DNA of 64,000 nt, from NCBI GenBank assembly GCA_037043015.1, contig CM073321.1, positions 1,803,001-1,867,000 of the forward strand, read 5' to 3'. The notes under the pieces were generated by a model. It was not told the DNA's origin, did no database searches, and saw nothing but the letters and a program-made list of their open reading frames with translations. Below, piece by piece: positions 1 to 10,490 of the stretch. The DNA comes from Bryum argenteum. Its lineage: Eukaryota > Streptophyta > Bryopsida > Bryales > Bryaceae. The position numbers were made by a program, and so were the translations under genes. Numbering within the stretch: the first letter of the stretch is position 1; each line of letters begins with the position of its first letter.

Positions 1-66
1 TGTTCCATCAGGGTTTTGCCTGACCGGGGACTCAAATTGCCATGGTGGAGAGAGGACCGGGAGGTG

Positions 67-2601
67 TTACTGGGGTGAATTCACCGAGGTGTATGGCTGT
101 GGAGATTGGTGCGGCGTCTGGTTCTGCTCTACAAATCTTTTTCGTATGTCCACCCTCTCCTCTCCTATCTGTATGTCAAATTGATATAACCCCTCCCCGG
201 AGTCTTCCATGGCCCTGTCCTCGGTCTGGGCGTGGGTTTGTTGGTCGTGGGGGTGTTCCTCCGGATCGGCGTCGTAGTCTTCCTCGTAGGTGTGAGTTCG
301 TGGCTGTGTGAGTGCTGGCTCGTCCATGGTGTGTGGTTGTGTCCCCTCCTCGTCCTCCCCAAGGAAGGCCTCTCCTTGGCTGCCCCAATTGTTGTCCAAG
401 CCTTCCAAGTCTAAAGCCATCAGTGCATCACCTGTGCACTGTTCGAAGAACACCGTGGGAGGTTTTTCTGACGTGGGTGGCGAGGATCGCAGCATTTGAT
501 AAGCTGTGGTGGCTATTACCTTGGCCGCGTGATTTGTCCAAGCCACCTTGTTGGCTTCAAAGTTCTCCTGGGCGTTCCCCACCTCCTGGCGATGCCGTTG
601 CAGCATCTCTATGTCCACGGTGCCGGAGGACGGGGTCGTGGACTTGAGGGCCAACTCCTCGGTCAAGGCTTTGCACTTGGCCACGAGCTCGGCAATTTGT
701 CGGTCCAGCCGCTCAATCCTTTCCCTGTCCCGGGTGCTCTGGTCCTCGAAAGTGCGGGACCTCTCCGTGGCTGCCTGCAGTTCCAAGTCCCTTGCGTCGA
801 GCTGGTTCTGCAGGGAGTTTATCTGCCCTTGGAGTTGGTCTGCGTGGAGCAGGGCCTCCAGCTTGTAATCCTCCCGAGATTTGCGAGCCGCGGCCTGTGT
901 TGTCTGCACCAGCTGTGCAGTGTGGCGTTTGTGCCGCGTCTCCCATTCCTTGTATTTGGCCGTGGCTGTCTGCTGCTGCTGCTTCGCGGTGTGGAGGAAA
1001 TGGAGCATTTCCTCCATGCACGTTTCCATGGTGCGCTTCTGTGCCTCGAATTCCTTAGCGCGGGGCCCGAGCTGCGTGGCCGTGGACGTACTGGCTACCT
1101 CCATGGGGGCCTCTCCTGCTACATTGTCTTCCTCGGTGCGTGGCCGTTTGCCCCGGTGAGTTGGCGTGGCGTGGAGTTGTGTAGACTCTGCCACCTCGCA
1201 TTGTACGTCGAGAAATGTGCCCATGGCCCAGGGATGGTGGTTCACTCGGTGGTAATCCAAGAAATGGCCGATGAACTGTGTTAGGAACGGGGCAATTGGG
1301 CTCTCGTACTCGTCGCTCTGGATATGGCCTTGAATTTGGTTGACCACATTCCTCTCCACGAGCTTGCCCCAATTAATTTTCTCGCCGCAGCCCGCCATGA
1401 CGCAAAGTGCGATATGGTCCGGATGTACTGCATTGCAATCATTCCGAAAAAACACCTGGCTGAGGATGCCGCGAAGTCTTCCAAACCACGGGTCGGGCAT
1501 GATCGGATTGTTGCGGGTGATGTCATACGCATCAAACTTGTTGCCTGCTTTGATAGGATACCCCTGGGTGTAGATCGTGGTGTCGGGCTGCGGGAAGCTG
1601 CTGGTCTGTGGCGACCAGCTGGTAATCCCTGTGCCATCCCAGCCGAAAAATTGATAGAGATACCTCGGGGAGTATCGCACGAGGACTCCTTCTACGACCC
1701 CGGCCACCTCCACGTTGCGGGGATCCTCCTGCTGCCTCTCCCGCATTGATGCGATGAACGCCCTGCAGCGCCCAAGGTTGATGTTTTCGTGAAGGTGGTT
1801 CGCGTATCGGAACAGCCCTGCGTTGGTGAGCCACTCCACGTTCAGGTATTTTTTCCACTCTGCGATCTGCCGCAGAATGTACAACGGCTTGCGTTCCCGG
1901 GGAGCACTGCGCGCCATAGCCGCTGAGACATGCCACGTGGGTTGAACACAAGGGCGAGTGGAGCTACAAGTGAGCGAAGTGTGTGAGAGCGCCGAAAAGC
2001 AAGAAGCCCTGAGCTGCAGCTGAGATGGTGAGAGAATGAGGTCGCGCCCCGGAGACTCCCACGGTGTATGCGCTCTCACTGACTGCTGGAAGAGAGGAGT
2101 GGGAATGACTATGGGGCTAGCCATGGCGGTTCCTTTTAAAAGACAGGGTGATGGTGCCTCGGGGGTCGGATTCGGTGATGATGCCTCGGGCGGATCCAAG
2201 GGGGTAATAATGGCATTAATTGGCCACTCCCCGAGACTATGACTCCCTGGGGTTTTGCCATGTGTGACATGGATGTGGTTGATGTATGCACATGGGATGT
2301 GCATGGGCATGGCCGAGGCGGGGAAGCGCCTTGCTGCGGCTAAGTCCCAGGGGCTGACAGTGAAGCCTTCTGACGAGGCCCCCCCGTGTCCCCGAGTCTG
2401 TCCCCTGGTGGTCTGTTTGTGTTCCTCGGGGTTTGTGCTCTCCCACTTGTGCTTTTCTCCACGGGGTGTTGCCTGGTGTTGCCTGATACCTAGGCTGCTG
2501 AGTGCCTCGGAAGGTGCGTCCATGATCTCCGCGGGTTGTGTGTCTTTGTCGTTGATGTCCACGCTGTTACCTTCCACGTCTCGGGCCTCGGCCGCCAACA
2601 T
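67..2601 (-). CDS. Extra ORF of gypsy element, 844 aa, function unknown
   Basis: An uninterrupted ORF lies in sense orientation between integrase and the expected 3' LTR. Residues 1-225 are low in recognisable structure and Pro/Thr rich. A second good ATG at 1,917 (residue 229, MARSAPRERKP) begins a compact, Trp- and Tyr-rich globular stretch to about residue 490 that could be the real domain. Residues about 517-655 are Gln/Glu/Arg rich with heptad spacing and read as a long coiled coil. The last 190 residues are acidic. Plant gypsy elements of several clades carry additional ORFs here, sometimes called env-like, but I see no signal peptide or membrane segment, so an envelope role is not supported. 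Alternatives are a structural or regulatory protein, or a captured host gene. It is striking that this ORF is open while gag-pol upstream is decayed. Confidence 0.7.
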   Translation of the reverse strand: MLAAEARDVEGNSVDINDKDTQPAEIMDAPSEALSSLGIRQHQATPRGEKHKWESTNPEEHKQTTRGQTRGHGGASSEGFTVSPWDLAAARRFPASAMPMHIPCAYINHIHVTHGKTPGSHSLGEWPINAIITPLDPPEASSPNPTPEAPSPCLLKGTAMASPIVIPTPLFQQSVRAHTPWESPGRDLILSPSQLQLRASCFSALSHTSLTCSSTRPCVQPTWHVSAAMARSAPRERKPLYILRQIAEWKKYLNVEWLTNAGLFRYANHLHENINLGRCRAFIASMRERQQEDPRNVEVAGVVEGVLVRYSPRYLYQFFGWDGTGITSWSPQTSSFPQPDTTIYTQGYPIKAGNKFDAYDITRNNPIMPDPWFGRLRGILSQVFFRNDCNAVHPDHIALCVMAGCGEKINWGKLVERNVVNQIQGHIQSDEYESPIAPFLTQFIGHFLDYHRVNHHPWAMGTFLDVQCEVAESTQLHATPTHRGKRPRTEEDNVAGEAPMEVASTSTATQLGPRAKEFEAQKRTMETCMEEMLHFLHTAKQQQQTATAKYKEWETRHKRHTAQLVQTTQAAARKSREDYKLEALLHADQLQGQINSLQNQLDARDLELQAATERSRTFEDQSTRDRERIERLDRQIAELVAKCKALTEELALKSTTPSSGTVDIEMLQRHRQEVGNAQENFEANKVAWTNHAAKVIATTAYQMLRSSPPTSEKPPTVFFEQCTGDALMALDLEGLDNNWGSQGEAFLGEDEEGTQPHTMDEPALTQPRTHTYEEDYDADPEEHPHDQQTHAQTEDRAMEDSGEGLYQFDIQIGEERVDIRKRFVEQNQTPHQSPQPYTSVNSPQ

Positions 2602-2744
2602 TGTGTGGATGTCTTGCAGAGCAATTGTCGTCGAGAGTCGGGGTGCTGCGGCGTAGAATTGCTTTAATTTTGCCTAGTTCACAATCGTGGCGTGGGGATC
2701 GTAGTCGGTGCTGTTGACGAGGAGTACTGTGTTGTTAGGTAACG

Positions 2745-3806
2745 CTAGTTGCACTGTATAGGGACCATGCCATATTGATTCGAATTTGGACCGGTTGAGT
2801 TTTGGGTCTCGGGGGCACCAGAGCACTTGGTCTCCCTATTGAAACACTCGTGGGGGCTGCGTACCTTGGAAGTGTTGCGCAGCCAAGGTTTGTTTGTGAA
2901 GTATGTGCTGCGTTGCGGAGGCCCTAATTTCTTCGAGGTGATGTAGATCTCCGAGGCGGGCTGCCAGTACCCTGTGAGGAGGGTGATCCCTTGGCTGAAA
3001 GGTTTGAAATGTTGGTACGATGAACTCCGTGGGTAGCAGTGGTTGGGTGCCGTAGACCATTTCAAATGGGCTCGCATTCGTGGCGGTTTTGATGGCTACG
3101 CGGTATGCCCACAGCGCGGCTGGTAAGTAATCGTTCTAGTCTGCTTGGTTAGCGTGCACAAATCGTTTCAACATGTTGATTAATGTCTTGTTTGTAGACT
3201 CAGCTTGCCCATTTCCTTGTGGATAATATACTGTGCTGGTTCGGTGTTTGATAACGTGGTTGTCGAGGAGGTCTTGTATGACCGCGTTCACAAAATGTGT
3301 GGGTCTGAGACTGTCTCCAATGGACACCTGAACCTTGTAATTATGTTCTCGTAAATAAACGAGGCTGTGACAACCGCGGTGTTGGTTCGCAGTGGTTTAG
3401 CTTCAACCCATTTCGTGGTGTAGTCCGTGGCCACGTGTATGTACTTGTACCCCTGGCGTGTCACAGTCTTGATTGGGCCGACGAAGTCTAACCCCCATCG
3501 TTGAAAGGGTCCCAGGGGTGGTATTATTTTCAACGGCACCTTGCCTTGGTGCTGGAAGTTCGTCGTGGAGATTTGGCAAGCGTGGCAATTTTTGATGTAC
3601 TGAATTACATTCTTGTGAATTGTTGGCCACCAATATCTAGCAGAGAGGATCTTTTTTATCGTGGTATCGGGGCCCTGGTGTCCTCCCGCGGGCCCATCGT
3701 GGAGGTGTTCGATAATTTGTTGCTGCTGTTTGGCTTGTACGCACAGCCGGATCTCTTGATCCGGCCCCCGTTTGTACAACTCTCCTCGTACCACGGTATA
3801 CGGCAA
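2745..3806 (-). pseudogene. gypsy integrase region, broken
   Basis: The stretch from 3,806 carries the zinc-binding HHCC region ([12 protein letters not shown] followed by CHAC), then the core with its first Asp in GLDFVGP and the second in TVSD. The frame breaks near 3,290 and resumes in a second ORF (3,327-3,136) with the catalytic Glu in YYPQGNGQAEST. A third piece (3,077-2,745) covers the C-terminal region. The protein would insert the cDNA into the genome. At least two frame changes make it inactive as it stands. It lies directly upstream, in transcription order, of the 844-residue ORF. Confidence 0.85.
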
Positions 3807-3929
3807 TGTCGTTTGTGCGAAACTGATTCGGCGCGTCCCTGTGAGATCCGCGGGAGTAATGCCCGTGGTAAGGTAATGTATGATGTCGGCCCTCCAGTCT
3901 TCCTCGTGCTCCCTGGGGTCCGTGGCTAT

Positions 3930-4786
3930 CTATGCGGTTTGGACATAGGCGTCGTTGAACGAGTCTTCTATCCCTTCCGCGGTGGTGTTAGTGTCCCTGG
4001 ACAGGTAATCCACCACAATGTGTCGTTTCCCGGGAACGTACACGACCTCAAAGTCGTGTTCCAACAAGATCATGATCCATCGAGCAACTCTCCCTGTGAC
4101 CAGGGTCTGATTCACGAGGTACGACAAGCTGTGATGGTCGACCATGAACCGAAATTTTTTCCGGAGGAGGTAATGCCTGAATTTTTGACAGCATAGATCA
4201 TTGCTTAGGCCTCTCATTCCGTGGTGGAGTAATTTCGCTCAGCTTGGTTGAGTAACGAGCTTGCGTATGCCACGGGTTGATCGTGTTTGCCGTTTATATT
4301 TTGCGCCAGCATCACTCTCACGGCAATGTTGGATGCGTCTGTATGGACGTGGAAAGGCTTGGACCAATCCGGGGCGATGAGGATGGGCGCGTTTGAGTAC
4401 GCGTGCTTTATTTTCTCTAACGCTGCTTGTGCTTCCGGTGTCCAATCCCGGGGATAGGCATACTTGGCATGGTTCAAGGCTGTGACTGGGGCGGTGATGT
4501 GAGCTAGTTTTTCGATGTAGATTCGGTTGAATTGGGCCAGACCCAGAAGTCTTTGTAGACCTTTCTGATTGATTGGTGGTGTCATGTCTAGGATGTCCTT
4601 AATCTTCTCAGGGTCGGGGAGCTTGCCGTATTTGCATACGATGTAGCCGAGGATGACTCCTGCGAAGTACAGGAACATGCACTTATCCGCGTTGAGGCTT
4701 ACCCCGTTGGCTCGACATGCGTGGAAAATTTGCCTGAGGTGCAAAACGTGGTCCTTCATTTTCTCGTAAACAGTTCCATCGTCCAA
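3930..4786 (-). pseudogene. gypsy reverse transcriptase C-terminus and RNase H, broken
   Basis: The ORF begins in the YLDD catalytic loop (LDDGT) and is in frame with the reverse transcriptase upstream, separated from it by a single TGA. It continues through the thumb and connection into RNase H (FHVHTDASN, then QPVAYASSLLNQAERNYS). Around 4,214 there are two further stops in the same frame, TGA and TAA, after which a short ORF to 3,930 gives the end of RNase H (VDHHSLSYL, VDYLSRD). At least the TGA stops can be read as CGA-to-TGA transitions, which fits decay of methylated CpG sites. Not functional as it stands. Confidence 0.85.
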
Positions 4787-4792
4787 ATAGAT

Positions 4793-6961
4793 TCAGAAAA
4801 ACCGTTTAAGGTTTGGCCTAAAGATGAGCTCCATGACACGTTGGAATTTCATGGGTGCATTTTTGGCTCCGAAAGGCATCCGCTCGAACTGGCAAGGTCC
4901 CCATTCCGTGGAGAAGGTTGTTTTGCCTTTGTCCTGCTCTGCCATGGCTACTTGGTAGTACCCTGAAAAGCAATCCAGGAATGAGTACATCTCATGCCTG
5001 GCTACTTCATCGATAATTTCCTCCATGTAGGGTAGAGGATAGTGATCCTTCTTCGTTGCAGCGTTAAGTTTCCTGAAATCCACACAGATGCGCAACGTGC
5101 CATTTTTCTTGGGAATAATTACCATGGGTGAGAACCAAGGCGCGGCATCCACGGGTGAGATGAACTTTGCGTGGAGCAGTTTGTCTAGTTCGGATTTGAC
5201 CCGAGTTGCTCCAGGGACGATTTCTATGGTGTGCTCGGCCAGGGCATTGGGGATACCCTTTCGATCCTCGTGGTTCCATGCGAATATATCTCGGTATTCG
5301 TGGAACAGGGCAATGGCAGCTTTTTTGATGGCCGGGGGTGCGTCGGTATTGATCTTGATATATTTGGGCTCGTCTCTTGTACCGAGGTTGACTAACTGTA
5401 CCCATTCCTTGGCCCCGTGCGTCCACCCTGTGACAGTCTCGTAGTGCAATGCCGTCTTTGCAGGGACAGCATTTACTACTACCTCCTCGGCTATCTCCCG
5501 TGTGAAATGATCGAGGATGTCCAATTTTTCTTCCTCTTGTACCAAACTGGCTAAATGGATTTCCGCCACGGGTACCAAGTTTGGGTGGACGTGGAGTACG
5601 AGGGCTTCTTGCTCGTTAGTGAGTTCCTCTGGCCAGTCCGTTCCGGCCGAGGTTCTGATTTGGTTCACTTTGGTACGAGTAAGGCAGCTATCCACGGGAA
5701 TAACCACGGTCTTCCCTTGGCGTTGGATGTGGATCAGGTTTTTGGTCCAGTCGTGGATTGCCTGCATGTCTCGTAACCAGGGCCTTCCCAAGATGACCGG
5801 AAAACCACTGTTGTGGGGCATGTCTATCACTACGAATGTTGCCGGTGTTGATACCCCGTGTATTGTAATCCCGTCCATGGTCAGAATTCCCAGGGGCGTA
5901 ATGGGGGCGTCGTTGGCCATGCGTAAAATAAAACGGGCACTCCGAGGTTGGAGCAACCCTAGTGCTTGTCGTACGTGGTTGCTCATCACGTTTACGCGGG
6001 ATCCTCCATCAACGAGGATATTGGTTAATGTTTGTCCTCCAAGCTGGACATGTATCACCGCAGCATCTGGATCCAACGTGGTGGCGTTAACCTCTACGAA
6101 TGTGAGATCCGGTTTTGCCTCGGGCACCACGGTTTGTTGTAAATAGTGTTGCAATTCTTGGCTGATTTGTACTAGTTTTGCCAAGGTAATTGTTACGTTG
6201 GTCGTATCTAGTATCTGCTGAAGGGTGTGGTCCGTGGCACGCCCGTGGTCCGTGGGTACTGTTTCCAGATCCCTTTGAATGTCTGTCCCCATGTTATGTA
6301 GTCGTTCCCAGTGATTTTCAGGGAATGGCTTTCTGTGTTCTACCACGTGGTTTGGGGAGTTTGCCTTCGACCTCGTGGTTACCGCAGAGGCTGATATCGT
6401 GGAACCATTTGTTTCCGGTCCGTGTACTTCGGTGAGTGTTACCCCTCCTCTCCTGTAGCCCGCGCGGTTTGAGTTCGGGGGCCCCGGGGAATTACTGGCT
6501 CGGTTCTGTGCCCATTTTTGTTTTAATATTGGCCATTGGCTCCGTCGATGGTCCAGGCCTTCGCATTCCCAACATGCGTCCATGCGGCCGGGTTGGAAGG
6601 CATCTACGTTGACCTCCTCGGGGTATACCGCGGCCATGGTGTTCCTGGGTCGTTTGTGGTCCTGGGACAGGGGTGTATTGGTGGAGTACCAGCACCTTCC
6701 ATGGTGGGTTTTTCCACATGTGTCACACAATGGGGGCGCTACCCTGGCATCTTGCCGTGCCATGGGTAGTGGCAGTAGGGGGGTTTGCGTTTGCTTCAAA
6801 GCCGTGAGCTCGCGACTAATGTCGTTTGCTGCGGAAAGGATTTCTGGCAACGTCTTCACGCCACGGATAACAATGCCTTGCTGTATCCATGGAAGTAACC
6901 CCTTTTTAAACCACTCGCACATGTATTCTTCCGCGGGTCGTTGGCTCAGTTTATCCGCCAA
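4793..6961 (-). pseudogene. gypsy gag C-terminus, protease and reverse transcriptase N-terminus
   Basis: This 722-residue ORF holds three pieces. The first 150 residues are the gag end with an incomplete zinc knuckle (CWECEGLDHRR, last Cys not evident). Around residue 315 is the aspartic protease with ILVDGGSRVNVM, the DGG form common in plant gypsy elements, followed by the ILGRPWLRD flap region. From about residue 585 it is reverse transcriptase with DFRKLNAATKKDHYPLP, FLDCFSGYYQ and FERMPFGAKNAP. It ends at a TGA immediately before IYLDD. The gag N-terminus is in another frame at 7,683-7,216, so a frameshift separates the two. Confidence 0.9.
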
Positions 6962-7215
6962 CTACTTAAATCTATCATAAAATCTATCCACACGTTCGTT
7001 CGTGGATTGAGTGATTGATCCCAACGCTCGGAGGACTTCCGAGCTCGTTTTCAGTTTTCTAAACTTGTGTAAAAAACTACGCTCCATATCTTCTCAACTG
7101 GCATTGCTATGTTCGGATTCGAAGTCAATGTACCAGTTGATGTGATTTCCTTGGAGTGTGGTACCAAAAATATTTCGTAGGTCTGTGGCATGAAAAATGC
7201 CATTCGTGCGTGCTA

Positions 7216-7683
7216 TCACCTTCTGATGTGCCAATCTGGATCTCCAGACTCGTCAAACACGGGGTAAGGTATCTTGGGTAGTTTAGCCTGGGCGTCAAGA
7301 TTCCCGTGGGTGTGTGACACAGTGGGAATCCCTGTGGATACCGCTACTGGTGCCGGTGATAGCATTCCCGAGGTACTAGAGCTAGCCGCGGCATTGTTTT
7401 CGCAGGGTATGGTTGCAGACCGTACCGCTTCCGCTGGTTCTTCTGCACTTCTTGGTATGGACGCAATAACCTCGGGGTTGGTGTTGCCTTGGGCGTCGTG
7501 GTATTTCATGCTGAGCAATTTGAGCTTAGCATTTGTGGCCTCGTTCCGAGCCGCCAGATCCGTCATCTGTTGCTTCATCCATTGTGAAAACTCTCTGGTC
7601 TCGTCTTCATGTTGCACTATTTCCTCCATATCTGCAACTATGTTTTCCACGGCTTTTTCCGCGGCGTTCCTTTTCGGGGGCAT
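7216..7683 (-). pseudogene. gypsy gag N-terminus
   Basis: An ORF starting at MPPKRNAAEKAVENIV is the first coding sequence after the primer site, as expected of gag. It shows an N-terminal amphipathic stretch and a Ser/Thr/Pro-rich linker, and ends in FDESGDPDWHIRR, which resembles the start of the retrotransposon capsid domain. The capsid core would continue between 7,216 and 6,961, where the frame is lost. The ATG was chosen because it is the first after the LTR and gives the longest reading frame. Confidence 0.8.
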
Positions 7684-7764
7684 TTTTCCTCCCCGCAGGC
7701 TCGTAGCCTAGAGATCTCTTTCTTTTCTCTCTCTTTCTCTCTTTTTTACCTCAGCATTCAATCT

Positions 7765-7782
7765 CCAGCATGGTCGCCAAAA
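7765..7782 (-). other. Primer-binding site of the gypsy element
   Basis: On the minus strand TTTTGGCGACCATGCTGG follows the last base of the LTR directly. The TGGCGAC core is the usual start of a tRNA-complementary primer site in plant gypsy elements. The gypsy at 57.6 kb carries nearly the same site. Confidence 0.75.
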
Positions 7783-8534
7783 TGTTAGCCTGGGTTACAG
7801 GTATGGAGATGTCCGAGGTGCGAGGAGGAGGTCGGGGCAGGGGGTATGAGATACCCGGACCCGCGGCCTGTAGCCACGGAGATCCTCGGCGGGTCAGGGT
7901 AGGCCCGACCGGTCGTTGACCAGTCACAAGGAATGATTGGCTGGGGTGGATCAACCTTGCGAGAGCAAGGTTAGGCTCGAACAACCTAAGTCACGGAGTG
8001 TAGTTCCGGTGCGTGGCCCCTCTGTCGGGGTTTCCACGGTCCACGCAGTTGCTCCGCGGGGGCTGTCCTCCGGTGCTGCGAGGTATCGGTCCTGCAATCA
8101 CGTTGTGCGCCTGAGACACAAGTACTTCAACCCATGGACTCCTTGGTGCCACGGCTTGCGACAGAAGCTTAGAACAACAAGTAGCGGAGAAGGGTTTAAA
8201 GGGTAGGCAGACAATAGTGTAGAATCAAGCGAGTCCTGTTGTATTAAATCAGTGAGTGCCGAAAGGCTACAGAAGTGTATCGCGAAAATGCTCGTGGCTA
8301 TCACTATTCGTGGGATTCAGAAACTGGCTAATGTGTAATTTTATTCCCTTCTTATAATAAAACCTAACTTCTTCGCGCTGGCTTTTGCCTTAATTGTTCT
8401 GGATCCGTGGTCTCAATCCATGGTTCTGTCACTGCACCCTTGGCCTCGAGCCCCGTGGTCGCTGTTATGCCTTGGTCTCCCTGTGGCTCCCCTGGTCTTT
8501 GGTAATGATACCCGCGGTGCAGTGGCGGGTAACA
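7783..8534 (-). repeat. 5' LTR of the gypsy element (752 bp)
   Basis: The LTR is bounded by the inverted ends TGTTAGCC and GGTAACA (TG...CA on both strands). Its inner end abuts the primer site and its outer end changes abruptly into CACTA-1 sequence. It should hold the promoter; an AT-rich TATA-like stretch is near 8,350-8,365. The sister LTR is outside the window, so age cannot be estimated. Confidence 0.8.
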
Positions 8535-9303
8535 AACTTTCTTTGTTTTTTAATCAAATTTGAAGGTACTATCCCATTTTTTCTCTTTAAGAAAGCAGGC
8601 TTGTGCTGAGTAGACCTTATATTATGTTGGAATCTGTGTCATCCACAACCATCAAAAAACAATTACTTAATGGCAGCCACCTTGTCATTGTGCATGCTCC
8701 ATGATACTCTTTGAAGCTGCCAAGTAGTCAGGCAGGTCACGAAGCTTCGTCATGTGAAGCGTGATATAACGTCAGTTAAAACGCCAGTTAACGTAATGTG
8801 GCCCAAAGACGAAAACGCAAGTTCACGTAATGTAGCGTCATGTGAAACACTATGTAACATTGTTACGTCATTAGAAACGCATATGAACCTCAGTAAGCCC
8901 ATGGAAGAAAATTCCTAACTTCAGTCTTCTTTGCGTGCACGAATGGCCCCAAGACGCAAATGGAGGTTGACGGAGGAAATCATCCATCGACATGAACTTG
9001 AATTTGCAGCAACTAGGGATGTTCCTATAACAAGGTGGTCATGCCCATGCAGGTACTGTCATGGAGGCCGACGTTTGCATGTGCGCACTATAACACGACA
9101 TCTAAAAACTTATGGACGTGACCAATTCTTAAATCGCTCTATGATTGAAGGGGATCCTCCAGGGGGGTACGTGGAAAACGGAGCATGGTACTACAGTGAC
9201 GAGGAATGGACAGGAGACATCGACGGCATTTTGGACAAAGATTTTGTGGAATTTCCATCTGAAGACACAGGCTATGAAGCACAAGGCCATCACGACGTCC
9301 AAA
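8535..9303 (+). mobile_element. CACTA-1 transposon, left portion
   Basis: This is the piece of an autonomous-type CACTA element between the gypsy insertion and CACTA-2. It carries the transposase 5' end. Bases 8,755-8,900 hold a dense array of ACGTTA/AACG/GACGT motifs like those at 36.6-37.5 kb and 38.5-40.2 kb, which supports both regions being one element. Its outer left terminus is not visible and is probably beyond the gypsy, outside the window. Confidence 0.7.
8943..9303 (+). pseudogene. TNP2-like CACTA transposase, N-terminal fragment
   Basis: From the ATG at 8,943 the protein reads MAPRRKWR and then has a Cys-rich segment (SCPCRYCHGGRR) followed by a conserved His (ITRHLKTYGRD). This is the layout of the transposase-associated zinc region at the start of plant TNP2 proteins (CPC..C...R..I..HL). 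It then runs into an acidic segment. The reading frame stops because CACTA-2 begins at 9,304. The continuation is on the other strand from 41,686 downwards, where the same 3 bp (AAA on the gene strand) flanks the other CACTA-2 end. The gene is therefore split by a nested insertion plus an inversion. Confidence 0.75.
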
Positions 9304-9389
9304 CACTATAAGAAAACCATCGAATTTTAGACGTCTTAAGATTTGGATATATCACTTTTAAGATGTCTTGTTGTCTTGCAAAATGGGAT

Positions 9390-9500
9390 GTTTTATAAGC
9401 TGTCTATTAAGACATTGCGTTAGACATGAAACTACCACGTGGATGTTTTATAAGCTGTGTATTAAGACATTGCGTTAGACATGAAACCGCCACGTTGGCA
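9390..9500 (+). repeat. 55 bp tandem duplication in the CACTA-2 arm
   Basis: Two copies start at 9,390 and 9,445, each with GTTTTATAAGCTG, then ATTAAGACATTGCG and TAGACATGAAAC. They differ at a few positions. This is a typical subterminal repeat. Confidence 0.7.
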
Positions 9501-10211
9501 AGAAATTCCGATTTCACCAAGTAAAAAATTTTGAACGTTACTGGTATGGGGGTAGAAAGTAGCCCGATTGAAAAAAAAAAAAAAAACATTATAATGGGCA
9601 GCAGTTTGTAGGAGGACAAAAAAAGGAACTGCATCCATTTAGATACTCTCTTGTTATATGTGCATTATAATTTTATTTTGTACAACTTAAAATATCAAAA
9701 TATGAATTTCATAATATTAATGTTGTAATTTCAGATTTTTTCATTGGTTCAATTTTTATAATAATATTTAAATATTATAATTTAATTCTAAATATATATC
9801 ATATGAATATTTGAGAATATTTTAATGATAAATATGAACAAAATATTTCAATAAAATCAAAAAATTATAAAATATTTATTATTAAACATTAAAATATTGA
9901 AATATTGAAATATTATTATTCAATTATTATTTAATCAATAAAATAATTAGTTAGCAAATATAGTCATTTAAATATATGCGGCAATTTTCGCATATTTATG
10001 AACGAAATTATACGTGGATATTTCATTAATTTCATAATTCACAGCCGTTTATCTACGTGGTAAACAAAAGTCCACGTCGGACGAGAGTACATGTCATACA
10101 ATGTCAATGCAGTGTCTTTGTAGACATGTAAATAGAATTCTTATAAAACATCTTAGAAGACATTGTGTTATTGGGATGATTTTCATCCACTTCAGTGGAT
10201 GCACAGAGGCG

Positions 10212-10490
10212 GCTAGGGTTTGCTGCTACCGCCATAGTTAGGTCATAAGACTTTTAAGTAGAAGTAAAGGCCACACGAAGCTCATTATTGTCTTCGTTTT
10301 TTGAAGGAGTTAGTGTTTAGATTGTAGAGGCTAGGGTTTGCTTCTTCATGTGGTTAGGGTTTGTTGCCGCCGCCACAGTTAGGTCATGAGACCTTTATGT
10401 GGAAATAGAGGTTGGACAAAGCTCATTTTTGCCTTGGTTTTTCCAAGAAATTAGTATTTGAAGTGTAGAGGATTTCAAAATTGTTTTCAT
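10212..10490 (+). repeat. About 141 bp tandem duplication in the CACTA-2 arm
   Basis: Two diverged copies (anchors GCCATAGTTAGGTCAT at 10,231 and GCCACAGTTAGGTCAT at 10,372) each begin with CTAGGGTTTG and end with GTAGAGG. No ORF uses them. The origin is unknown; capture of a host 5' untranslated region is one possibility. Confidence 0.65.

Larger units (their letters stand above)
1..8534 (-). mobile_element. Ty3/gypsy LTR retrotransposon, 3' LTR outside window
   Basis: Reading leftwards from the LTR at 7,783-8,534, the order is primer site, gag, protease, reverse transcriptase, RNase H, integrase and a further 844-residue ORF. That order (integrase after RNase H) is Ty3/gypsy. No chromodomain is visible, and an extra ORF after integrase recalls the Tat/Ogre side of the plant gypsy elements; clade assignment is inference. 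The gag-pol part is broken by frameshifts and stops, while the last ORF is open. The 3' LTR would start left of base 1, so neither the second LTR nor the target duplication can be checked. The right flank begins at 8,535 and is CACTA-1 DNA, so the element probably inserted into that transposon. Confidence 0.9.

Noticed and set aside
496..1284. 262-residue plus-strand ORF opposite the 844-residue ORF
   Set aside because: It is the antisense shadow of a longer ORF in element sense orientation, with no recognisable domain.
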